From: Lamellibrachia satsuma
Lineage: Eukaryota; Annelida; Polychaeta; Sabellida; Siboglinidae
NCBI GenBank assembly: GCA_033239005.1
Contig: BSQZ01000009.1
Span: 2,208,252-2,272,251, forward strand
DNA: 64,000 nucleotides
Direction: 5' to 3'
Shown here: piece by piece, positions 1 through 10,900 of the stretch
How the letters are laid out: each line of letters opens with the position of its first letter
Numbering within the stretch: position 1 is the first letter of the stretch
The notes under the pieces: model-generated
Database searches by the model: none
What the model was told of the DNA's origin: nothing
The model's input: the letters and a program-made list of their open reading frames with translations, nothing else
Made by a program: the position numbers and the translations under genes

Positions 1-636
1 CGGGGGTCGGAGTCTTGGGAATTAATATTTCAAAAGGGTTGTAGCGGAAGCTACAATGGTGGAATTAATTTGTTTTCTATGTCATCGTAAAGATAACAAT
101 AACGCCTACACATTAGTCGGTGGATGTAGCAGCAAATGTGAATACCAGTTTGTAATCAATAGCTAAGGTCTCTCAGTTCTGGAATCAACCTAGTTGCTCT
201 TTTTGCAACGTTTTTTAGTTTATCTTTGCCCTTCTTATAATATCGCCTAATTTGTACATGGGCATAATTAGCACGTGTATTATATAACGCGATTAAGAAT
301 CTGCCAAGAATTTGATTACATTTGAAGCTGCAATTCCACATTAGTCTGACGCGGAGTATTGATTCATGTCTGTACTAAGTATTACTCTTAATTCCTTTTC
401 TGCTATAGTTGTTGTACCGAGTACTCAGTACAGTACCCCCCCCCCATTTAATATTCTCTATCTATGTTTCCATGTCCTATGTGTAAGCATTTAGGGGAAC
501 AACGTGCAAAACGGGTCCCTTCATCAAGATTTGCCATAAAGTTGACATTTTATATTTGAAAAATTTTTTTTCTACGGAATCATATTTTCCACTTATCTTA
601 CTTTAAAACACCGACCGATTTTTTTTTCTTTAAAAA
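1..636. other. Intergenic sequence without recognised gene
   Basis: AT-rich unique sequence leading into the satellite. A C homopolymer lies near 437-447. No splice-supported exon or transposon protein was recognised on either strand. Confidence 0.5.
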
Positions 637-3600
637 TGGTGTGTCCACGCCGTACGTTGTCCACACTCGTACCATGCACAGTCCTGGTGTCCACGCCGTA
701 CGATATCCACACTCGTACCATGCACAGTCCTGGTGTGTCCACGCCGTACGTTGTCCACACTCGTACCTTGCACAGTCCTGGTGTGTCCACGCCGTACGTT
801 GTCCACACTCGTACCATGCACAGTCCTGGTGTCCTCGCCGTACGTTGTCCACACTCGTACCATGCACAGTCCTGGTGTCCACGCTGTACGTTGTCTACAC
901 TCGTACCATGCACAGTCCTGGTGTCCACGCCGTACGTTGTCTACACTCGTACCACGCACAGTCCTGGTGTCCACGCCGTACGTTGTCCACACTCGTACAA
1001 TGCACAGTCCTGGTGTGTCCACGCCGTACGTTGTCCACACTCGTACCATGCACAGTCCTGGTGTCCACGCGGTACGTTGTCCACACTCGTACCACGCACA
1101 GTCCTGGTGTCCACGCCGTACGTTGTCTACACTCGTACCATGCACAGTCCTGGTGTCCACGCCGTACGTTGTCCACACTCGTACCACGCACAGTCCTGGT
1201 GTCCACGCCGTACGTTGTCCACACTCGCACCATGCACAGTCCTGGTGTGTCCACGCCGTACGTTGTCCACACTCGTACCATGCACAGTCCTGGTGTCCTC
1301 GCCGTACGTTGTCTACACTCGTACCATGCACAGTCCTGGTGTCCACGCCGTACGTTGTCTACACTCGTACCATGCACAGTCCTGGTGTCCACGCTGTACG
1401 TTGTCTACACTCGTACCATGCACAGTCCTGGTGTCCACGCCGTACGTTGTCTACACTCGTACCATGCACAGTCCTGGTGTGTCCACGCTGTACGTTGTCT
1501 ACACTCGTACCATGCACAGTCCTGGTGTCCACGCCGTACGTTGTCTACACTCGTACCATGCACTGTCCTGGTGTCCACGCCGTACGTTGTCTACACTCGT
1601 ACCATGCACAGTCCTGGTGTGTCCACGCCGTACGTTGTCCACACTCGTACCATGCACAGTCCTGGTGTCCACGCCGTACGTTGTTCACACTCGTACCATG
1701 CACAGTCCTGGTGTCCACGCCGTACGTTGTCCACACTCGTACCATGCACAGTCCTGGTGTCCACGCCGTACGTTGTCTACACTCCTACCGTGCACAGTCT
1801 TGGAGTCCACGCCGTACGTTGTCTACACTCGTACCATGCACAGTCCTGGTGTGTCCACGCTGTACGTTGTCCACACGCGTACCATGCACAGTCATGGTGT
1901 GTCCACGCTGTACGTTGTCCACACGCGTACCATGCACAGTCCTGGTGTGTCCACGCCGTACGTTGTTCACACTCGTACCATGCACAGTCCTGGTGTCCAC
2001 GCCGTACGTTGTTCACACTCGTATCATGCACAGTCCTGGTGTCCACGCCGTACGTTGTTCACACTCGTACCATGCACAGTCCTGGTGTCCACGCTGTACG
2101 TTGTCTACACTCGTACCATGCACAGTCCTGGTGTCCACGCCGTACGTTGTCTTCACTCGTACAATGCACAGTCCTGGTGTGTCCACGCTGTACGTTGTTC
2201 ACACTCGTACCATGCACAGTCATGGTGTCCACGCCGTACGTTGTCTACACTCCTACCGTGCACAGTCTTGGAGTCCACGCCGTACGTTGTCTACACTCGT
2301 ACCATGCACAGTCCTGGTGTGTCCACGCTGTACGTTGTCCACACGCGTACCATGCACAGTCATGGTGTGTCCACGCTGTACGTTGTCCACACGCGTACCA
2401 TGCACAGTCCTGGTGTGTCCACGCCGTACGTTGTTCACACTCGTACCATGCACAGTCCTGGTGTCCACGCCGTACGTTGTTCACACTCGTACCATGCACA
2501 GTCCTGGTGGCCACGCCGTACGTTGTCTTCACTCGTACCATGCACAGTCCTGGTGTGTCCACGCTGTACGTTGTCTACACTCGTACCATGCACAGTCCTG
2601 GTGTCCACGCCGTACGTTGTTCACACTCGTACCATGCACAGTCCTGGTGTCCACGCTGTACGTTGTTCACACTCGTACCATGCACAGTCCTGGTGTCCAC
2701 GCCGTACGTTGTCTACACTCGTACCATGCACAGTCCTGGTGTTCACGCCGTACGTTGTTCACACTCGTACCATGCACAGTCCTGGTGTCCACGCCGTACG
2801 TTGTCTACACTCGTACCATGCACAGTCCTGGTGTCCACGCCGTACGTTGTTCACACTCGTACCATGCACAGTCCTGGTGTCCACGCCGTACGTTGTTGAC
2901 ACTCGTACCATGCACAGTCCTGGTGTCCACGCTGTACGTTGTCTACACTCGTACCATGCACAGTCCTGGTGTCCACGCCGTACGTTGTCTTCACTCGTAC
3001 CATGCACAGTCCTGGTGTGTCCACGCTGTACGTTGTCTACACTCGTACCATGCAGAGTCCTGGTGTCCACGCTGTACGTTGTCCACACGCGTACCATGCA
3101 CAGTCCTGGTGTGTCCACGCCGTACGTTGTTCACACTCGTACCATGCACAGTCCTGGTGTCCACGCTGTACGTTGTCTACACTCGTACCATGCACAGTCC
3201 TGGTGTCCACGCCGTACGTTGTCTTCACTCGTACCATGCACAGTCCTGGTGTGTCCACGCTGTACGTTGTTCACACTCGTACCATGCACAGTCCTGGTGT
3301 CCACGCCGTACGTTGTCTACACTCCTACCATGCACAGTCTTGGAGTCCACGCCGTACGTTGTCTACACTCGTACCATGCACAGTCCTGGTGTGTCCACGC
3401 TGTACGTTGTCCACACGCGTACCATGCACAGTCATGGTGTGTCCACGCTGTACGTTGTTCACACTCGTACCATGCACAGTCCTGGTGGCCACGCCGTACG
3501 TTGTCTTCACTCGTACCATGCACAGTCCTGGTGTGTCCACGCTGTACGTTGTCTACACTCGTACCATGCACAGTCCTGGTGTCCACGCCGTACGTTGTTC

Positions 3601-4496
3601 ACACTCGTACCATGCACAGTCCTGGTGTCCACGCTGTACGTTGTTCACACTCGTACCATGCACAGTCCTGGTGTCCACGCCGTACGTTGTCTACACTCGT
3701 ACCATGCACAGTCCTGGTGTTCACGCCGTACGTTGTTCACACTCGTACCATGCACAGTCCTGGTGTCCACGCCGTACGTTGTCTACACTCGTACCATGTA
3801 CAGTCCTGGTGTCCACGCCGTACGTTGTTCACACTCGTACCATGCACAGTCCTGGTGTCCACGCCGTACGTTGTTGACACTCGTACCATGCACAGTCCTG
3901 GTGTCCACGCTGTACGTTGTCTACACTCGTACCATGCACAGTCCTGGTGTCCACGCCGTACGTTGTCTTCACTCGTACCATGCACAGTCCTGGTGTGTCC
4001 ACGCTGTACGTTGTCTACACTCGTACCATGCACAGTCCTGGTGTCCACGCCGTACGTTGTTCACACTCTTACCATGCACAGTCCTGGTGTCCACGCCGTA
4101 CGTTGTTCACACTCGTACCATGCAGAGTCCTGGTGTCCACGCCGTACGTTGTTCACACTCTTACCATGCACAGTCCTGGTGTCCACGCCGTACGTTGTTC
4201 ACACTCGTACCATGCACAGTCCTGGTGTCCACGCTGTACGTTGTTCACACTCGTACCATGCACAGTCCTGGTGTCCACGCCGTACGTTGTCCACACTCGT
4301 ACCATGCACAGTCCTGGTGTCCACGCCGTACGTTGTTCACACTCGTACCATGCACAGTCCTGGTGTCCACGCCGTACGTTGTCCACACTCGTACCATGCA
4401 CAGTCCTGGTGTCCACGCCGTACGTTGTCCACACTCGTACCATGCACAGTCATGGTGTCCACGCCGTACGTTGTCCACACTCGTACCATGCACTGT
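637..4496. repeat. 46-bp CpG-rich satellite, about 83 units
   Basis: Tandem array of a 46-bp unit with a frequent 48-bp variant carrying an extra GT. Each unit contains CACGCCGTACGTTGT, CACTCGTACCATGCA and CAGTCCTGG and usually four CpGs. Variation is mostly C/T at a few fixed positions: CACGCC/CACGCT, and GTCCACAC, GTCTACAC or GTTCACAC. Marker variants show larger duplications inside the array, one of 468 bp and one of 978 bp. The unit has no stop codon in the plus frames, so long ORFs arise; they look like by-products of the repeat and not a gene. Confidence 0.97.
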
Positions 4497-4607
4497 TGCA
4501 AATCCTGGTGCATAGGCCGTACCAACAACATACTGACCAAAGCGTGGCCCTGGTGGCAAAGACTGAGGGGCCCATTTTGGCTTCTGGCTTCTGGATTTTC
4601 GCCTTTT

Positions 4608-4741
4608 TGTATAATTATTATTACTAACATTTATATAGCGCTATATATCCGGGACCAGCCCCTTCATAGGCGCCTACACACATTATAAGATGTACATGGA
4701 ATCATAAGAAATTTTTTAGAATATATGTGTGTGTGCGTTCG

Positions 4742-4777
<36 letters not shown>

Positions 4778-5467
4778 TGTGTGTACTGGTAAATGTAATT
4801 TTAGACTAAGCTTAAATAGACTTGTTATATTAAGTAACTAAAATACATGGCGAAGTTACTGAAATATTTAAATTATTAAATAACTAGCTATAATATATTC
4901 AAATTAATTAAAATATACCATATAATAAATACATGAATAAATAGAAAAATACATGTTCAAAAAACATTTTCTTCCTTAGTGGAAGTAAGCCAGCTTAAAT
5001 AAATGAGTTTTAAGGAGAGTCTTGAACTTAGTCAGATTGTCTATTCGTCGCATGTTTTCTGACAAAGAGTTCCAAAGTGTAGGTCCGGACACCGAGAAAG
5101 CTCGCTCGCCGTAGCCCTCTAGGTTGTAGCGCGGAACTACCAGCAGATCGAAGGTTGCGGGTGGGCAAGTAGGGTGTTACAAGATCTCAGATATACCCTA
5201 GTGCAAGGCCATGCAAGGCAGTAAATATGAGGACAGTAGTTTATACTTGACCCGCCAACGAACGGGAAGCCAGTGCAACTCGATCAACACAGGAGTTATG
5301 TGCTGGTGCTTTCGCTGTCTTGCGATCAGTCTGGCCGCTGAATTCTGCATCATCTGCAGCTTGTTCATGAGTGCCTCCGTGATACCATACAGCACTGCGT
5401 TGCTGTAATCCAGTCGTGATATCACTAGGGCAAAGACCGGTCCGTGCACTTTAAATCGAATATGCAC
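4608..5467 (-). mobile_element. LINE fragment (Jockey/CR1-like), 3' end of reverse transcriptase ORF
   Basis: The minus strand encodes the C-terminal part of a non-LTR reverse transcriptase. Residues such as SRLDYSNAVLYG, MQNSAARLIAR, HITPVLIELHWLPVRWR and KYKLL lie within 5467-5198. After a frameshift near 5150, YGERAFSVSGPTLWNSL and FKTLLKTHLFKLAYFH follow, down to about 4978. These blocks are typical of the C-terminal region of CR1/Jockey-type LINEs. A 3' tail continues to about 4610, where a TTATATAGCGC motif and an ATTATTATTA run resemble a LINE 3' terminus. The copy is 5'-truncated and frameshifted, hence dead. Confidence 0.85.
4729..4785. repeat. (GCGT)n microsatellite
   Basis: A run of TGCG/GCGT tetranucleotides flanked by GTGT. 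It lies just outside the 3' end of the neighbouring LINE fragment. Confidence 0.9.
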
Positions 5468-6399
5468 ATATCAGAGCACACACAACTGGCTTATATACAC
5501 CAGGGTTTCCATTGTTTTCAAAATGGAAATGGAAATGTGACATTTGGAAAACAGTACTAATATTTCAAAAAGTGTGACAAACAATGTTTTAGAACTCACT
5601 CGTTTGGATTTTCGTTTCGCGCTTCCGACCAACGTTCGATTCCTTGTGAATTACTTAGAAATGACACCATCACATTTACTGCATGTATAATACAATAAAG
5701 CCGAACGGGGGGGGGGGGCGTTTTTTATGGGGGGTTCCCATTGTGTACGTTGTTCCTCTACATAGAATTTCTTCTGTTATTTTCCAAATGATAAGCTTGT
5801 TGACAACCTGGAAACAAATATCAAACAATTACAAATGATAAGCTTGTTGACAACCTGGAAACAACGTCTATTGTGTAGAACAAGAAATGTGTGACTGAAA
5901 CCTTCACACAATACTTGCGCTTAATGTAGTGTAATTGTCATAATTACTATAGACGATAATTGTCATAATTACTATTGTGTGTTGATTATTTTATTTTAAT
6001 TGCATATATTAGATTATCGGTTGTTATTCTGTCATTGTTGCTGTTAAAGCAACATGATTATAATCAACATTCTTATTTATCGACTAAATGTTTGATGGTT
6101 GCAACCCCAGCTTCTTGTAGCGCAGTTTAAGAACATATCTGGTATTGTATCCGCAACTCCAAATTGTACCACCAAGCCATGAACATTATTATCATAAGTT
6201 TTGAATAGGAAACTGTGCAGTAGGCATGACACTAGTTCCATACTACGGGTTGGTCACAGTATATGCAACGAGTCGCAAACGTGAATCTGGAGGCCATGGA
6301 AGACAATATTTATTATCTAATGGCATTCAATGGTGTATGTGATGTGTCACACATATGAGTACACACTTACAGGTTAATGGGTTATTCTAGGCCACCGGC
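5468..6399. other. Intergenic, unique sequence with short duplications
   Basis: No gene seen. A G homopolymer sits near 5707-5720. A segment containing AATGATAAGCTTGTTGAC occurs twice (about 5787 and 5832), and ATAATTGTCATAATTACTAT occurs twice (about 5935-5975). Confidence 0.5.
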
Positions 6400-6698
6400 C
6401 TATGTTGGTAGTACTTGGTACCCATATCCCAGGCTATCCCAGTGCTCATCTAGTCTAGCTTTGAACTGAGGGACTGTATTGGCATCCACCACATTTTGCG
6501 GGAGTCCGTTCAACAGATCGATCACTCTGATCTAAGAGAATCTCTACCTAGTCAGTCTGGCTCTCGGTTTGAAAATCTTCATTGTGTGTCCTCTGGTACG
6601 TCCAGGCTGTCTCATTTCGAAGAATTTACTAGCTTCTACGTTTTCCAGTCCGTTTAATATTTAGAAAGTTTCAATTAGGTCGCCTCTTTGCCTCCGGC
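6400..6698 (-). mobile_element. LINE fragment, C-terminal tail of a second reverse transcriptase
   Basis: Translating the minus strand gives RGDLIETF, ILNGLENVEASKFFEMR, RTRGHTMKIFKPRARL, RVIDLLNGLPQNVVDA and VPQFKARLDEHW, ending at a stop at 6400-6402. This order is a hallmark of the C-terminal domain of non-LTR retrotransposon polymerases. Three in-frame stops (in ETF*ILNG, LTR*RFS and FS*IRV) show that it is a decayed copy. It is a different family from the fragment at 4.6-5.5 kb. Confidence 0.85.
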
Positions 6699-6885
6699 AG
6701 TATACATTGTGGTGTATTCATATAAAGATAAGATAATCGGAGCACTTGCAAGTTATGTACTCCGAACATGTTTAAATAAAGGCAGAGGAACAGGCGTTCT
6801 TCCAACCGTTCCAAAGACGACCACTAATTCTGAATATTACATCATTAATGTAGAGATATACGTCGCACGTACTATGACGCTGTTA

Positions 6886-6893
6886 TGACGTCA
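6886..6893. promoter_or_regulatory. Palindromic CRE (TGACGTCA)
   Basis: A perfect CRE/ATF palindrome about 70 bp upstream of the candidate start codon at 6962. Perfect CREs cluster near transcription starts in animal promoters. The link to this gene is inferred from position only. Confidence 0.35.
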
Positions 6894-6961
6894 CATTGTC
6901 GCTGGTGGCATCGCAAGTGTAGTTGAACAAGTTCACATTTAGAAACGACTTTCAAACAAAC

Positions 6962-7084
6962 ATGCCTGTTGACTTAGACACGTGGTCGTTAAAAATCCAG
7001 AAACCGGTGATGCTCAACTACAAGACTAGGCAGAAGGCGGAAGTCGCGAATACCGAACTAGACAAACTGTTCGTATTGGCTCGG
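6962..7084 (+). CDS. Candidate first coding exon of the RRM-like/acidic gene
   Basis: The ATG at 6962 follows ACAAAC and opens a 41-codon stretch of charged, protein-like sequence (start MPVDLDTWSLKIQK, end DKLFVLAR) up to a possible donor CGG|GTTTAC at 7084/7085. No in-frame ATG is visible at the start of the later exons, so an upstream exon is needed. Splice phase is the weak point: this donor is phase 0, whereas the best acceptor of the next exon (7854) is phase 2, so another acceptor (7807 or 7883) or a further exon would be required. A 52-bp duplication starts at the exon end (7073). Confidence 0.3.
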
Positions 7085-7176
7085 GTTTACTTTCGTTTCG
7101 ACAGTTCAGTTATTTGTTTTGTTTGTATTGGCTCCGGTTTACTTTCGTTTCGACAGTTCAGTTATTTGTTTTGTTT
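7073..7176. repeat. 52-bp tandem duplication
   Basis: Two copies of a 52-bp segment (containing TACTTTCGTTTCGACAGTTC) with one substitution, GGCTCGG versus GGCTCCGG. The first copy starts inside the candidate exon. Confidence 0.85.
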
Positions 7177-7853
7177 CATGTCATCTTAAAATTAGTAGCC
7201 AAAATGTAAATCACCAGACGTCGATTGGGCCGCTCTTCCGGGCCAAGCAATAGCGTGTGGTGTTGAGCGACGTTTATCTGTGATGTAAGAAGATCACTTG
7301 GTGTTTAATTTGTCACTGATGATAAACGATCAAATGCAGACAGTAACACGGGTGACAGACATTTCTGAATCACACTCCCACGACCGTTTCTAGCGTTCTC
7401 CTAGATGCTCATAGTGTGTACGTTCGTGTACGTCATGATGTGATGTTCATTCAAATGACTGCCTCCAACCAACATCTTCTCTTGTTTCTTTGTTTATCCC
7501 AGATCGCATCCATCCATCTCATGTGCAATATTCCTCTCTTCTGCTCCTGTCTTCACCCATTACGATAATTACCAGCTGCTTCAACACACCGCCTTCAGCA
7601 TGTATTATGTGCGTATGAAAGCCTATGTGTATATAATAGTAGCTAATGCCTAATGTATGCACAGGCTATCTTCGTAACAAACATACTATCCATTGTGGCC
7701 AAATACCTACTTCCTATTATCGTCATATCCACCCACCATATGCCTGTATTTAACACCACAATACCTCGCGGACGTACACAACTCTGCCTTTTAGTCCGGT
7801 TAAGAGTGCTGCACGCTTGTGTTTGCACCGACGCTTGCGTTTGTACTGACTAG

Positions 7854-7955
7854 CCTCGGTGGCCACCCAATCCGGAAGCTGACGTCATCACCCCGAGTCG
7901 AAATTGCTCGTACGGGTTCCGGCAAAAAGAATCCAGCCCTGACCGGCGTCACTGG
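7854..7955 (+). CDS. Probable internal exon of the RRM-like/acidic gene
   Basis: The exon reads LGGHPIRKLTSSPRVE then RTGSGKKNPALTGVTG and ends at a strong donor, ACTGG|GTACGT. The donor is phase 2 and joins cleanly to the exon at 9363, giving ALTGVTG|SYEHIAS. The acceptor is uncertain: GACTAG|C at 7853 is taken here, with alternatives at 7806 and 7882. GC content is higher than in flanking DNA. The family is not recognised. The segment is basic and Gly/Ser/Thr-rich, as expected for a disordered region ahead of a folded domain. Confidence 0.5.
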
Positions 7956-10900
7956 GTACGTCTTCCAAGTCGCCAGTGGTCATCGTAGCCAACATGACAA
8001 CCACTTCAACTGGCAAGCCATCTACAACACAAGAATCCTCGTAGATGATTTAATTTGTCCTGGAATTTCGAAGTTGTGCTATCGAAATTCTCTCGTAAAT
8101 ACAATGTGTATTTTGGCTTTGAAATCGAAAAGTGTTTTTTACCTTTCCTAGCCGAAATAAAAATTATTATCTTGTAATCAGTTGTTTCTGCGTGGAATGT
8201 AATTCTGAAGGGCACCAAGCATTTTCCCAGAATGCCAGCCGTTTCGACTTAACTGGTGCCTCTTTTTTAATTTGCATGTTAGTGCATACGCTCCCCAAAA
8301 ATTAACTGATGATTATTTGCTTTGCAAATGTGGTTGAAAAACAAAACGTCTTTTCGACCACTTTCAACCACTTGTTTGTTTATTGCTCAAAATGTTAGGG
8401 TTGACTTCGTAATCCACGCATATGACCAATTTGCGGATCAGCCCTTGGCCTGTCGAAACTAACATGTCGACTTCGAAAGCATAACTGTGGTTGTATAACA
8501 GCAGGCATCATATTGCAGCCCTTCCTTGTAGAACGTCTTTCTCTGATACGATTACCTAGCGTATGACAGCATCTTTGTCGTTTTGTATTGTCTGTAGCCT
8601 ATTATGTTCAAGGCCCATCCTCGTGGTTTGGAGGGGGGGGGGTCGGGCGTACACAGTCAATCGGAGATTTATGGGATGATTTCTGAAAAATGCTACAGTT
8701 AAAACAAATTCTCTAAAAAAGGGGTGTACGAACCCCCCGAACCCACCATGAGGGCAGGAATGCGTTCACTTCTGTTTTCCGTTGTTGCATCGTAACCAGT
8801 TAGTTTCAGTGTTTGGCTACGTTACAAAGACTCATGTTTGGCTACGTTACAAAGACTCATGCAATTTCCTCTAACAAACATCATAAATGTATTCGCCGGT
8901 TGATTTTAGTGGTTCGTAGACATTGCTACTAATCATTTCCTTCGGACAAACGAAAACATGATTTGATACATTTTAACGTTAAACGTAATTTTTTTATTTA
9001 AATATAATATGCACTTTGTGTTATTTAAAGGTACAAAATGTGATCGGTTATATCGTCAAATCATGTTATGTAATATAAACCATATCTAGTCTAACATATT
9101 GACCGTCCAGATGCATTTAAATGAACCACAATTAAAACAATATTTAGCCGTTACCTGTTTATGAATATGACCTTGCTGCTCAGCAGAAATTATATATATT
9201 TTTTAATTTGGTTCATTAAAACACACTTTATTATAAATATTAAGTTATAGTTTATACTAATAATTTTTAGCAAGGATTTTACGACGAAAACGATCAGGCG
9301 TTCTATCCTTGAGGCCTCCACGATACACATCATTGATAAATTGCCTATCTTCCCTCGTGAAGCTCCTACGAGCACATCGCGTCACGGTCCGTCAACCGGA
9401 AGGCGTTCAGCATCGGCAAAGGCGGCGTGATAGCGCGCGCTGTCGTCAAGTTCGCTGTCTACCCCGCCCCGAGACCCAACACCGTCTGCTTCCACTTCGC
9501 CGGCAACTCGCTCACTCACCGCGTTGTCCTGAACGTCGTCCGCGAACGTCTCGACTCCATCTCCGGCGCCAAGGTCCGTCGACATCATAAGTTGCATTTC
9601 TATGGCACTGGCACAACTATCACGCTCAAATTTAAACTAAAGGAACAACAACAAAACGTATTGTTACTGAGTGGCAGATGGCGCTACCTCTCTTGACATA
9701 CATAACGGCATAACATAATTGGCCACAGACTTTCCATTGAGCGCGTTTTCTAAGAATAAATCACGCAATGGGGAGGAGGGTGCATTGTATAAGATCAGTG
9801 CATGTTGCTGTTTGTCTGCCTCGGAATTTTCGAGAAAATCATCTTGGATGATGCGTCCTTTGTCGCCAAATCCAACTGGATTGTGTCGGGTCACTGACAC
9901 GTTTTGCCAATCACTAACCCTAAATTTATGTTTGTGCAGAATATAGACGTGTATGTGCTCACACATGCCCGGTGTTCCGCTGCAGGTTGTGTCCGTGCAG
10001 GTTATTGACCGCAACGTGATACACGCGAGTCGCTGGCTGGAGAATCGTTGGCTTATCACAGTCAACTCGGCCGCGGCGAGGTTCCGGCTGCTGCGGGGTT
10101 GTCTGCGCATGCTCAACAAGACCGTCAATGTTCGCGCCTACGATGACGTCGTAACAGAAGAATACCACGAATATCAGGCGGGTAACATTTCGGTGTATTC
10201 TTCCGCTGACAATAATGCTCCGTTCGATGGTTGAAGTTTTAGGTCAACAGCGAGATGTACGCCTTTAGCGAAATGTTGTTCGATGCCGCAATGCTGAAAC
10301 ACCAGTCTTTCATAACAGCAATGGCTCTATGCGTGTGTCTACGTGTGCCTTGCATACGTATGTGTTGTGTGCGAGCGTGTAACGTCTTTCAATGTGATGC
10401 CGTCCTCTGTCAACAGGCGTACCTCGACGCACTCAAACGCATGAACATGAAGGTGAAGGACTTTGGAGCGAGTAGTGCATTACTTCCGCCTCGCATGCGC
10501 ATCCCCAGCCGGACGACGTCGCCCGTCGGGTCCGGCCGATTGTCCTCAGCCCGGCGCCACCTGTCGGGGACCGCTCGCTCTCCCGTCTCGGTTGTCGAGG
10601 AAGAGAGTCACATGGAAGATATGGCGGCGAAGATCACGGCGCGGCAGTTGTCGGAGCGGGAGAGCGGAGAGACGAGGCCCGCCTCCCTCAGAGGCGACGG
10701 TGGAGGTGCTGCCAGCGCCGTCGGTGACGTGACCCGGACGGCGGGCATGTCCGAGGTCGACGCCATCGTGTTTGAGCTGCGCTCGAAGCACGCGGAGAAA
10801 CTCGAAGAGAACCTTCGTTCCATCGGAGTCCTGCGCCCCGACAGGTCGCGTGTACTGCATGCGCAGTCCACGCAGAGCACCGCGTCGCTCGACGAGCAGA

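Noticed and set aside
636..4688. A 1350-codon plus-strand ORF and several overlapping 100-1260-codon ORFs
   Set aside because: All derive from the 46-bp array, which lacks stop codons. Parallel frames are equally open, and no splice sites, domain or leader peptide were recognised.
9363..10150. Doublecortin domain in the plus-strand gene
   Set aside because: The order and spacing of strands and helices fit an RRM-like sandwich better, and the doublecortin RNGD-like turn is absent.
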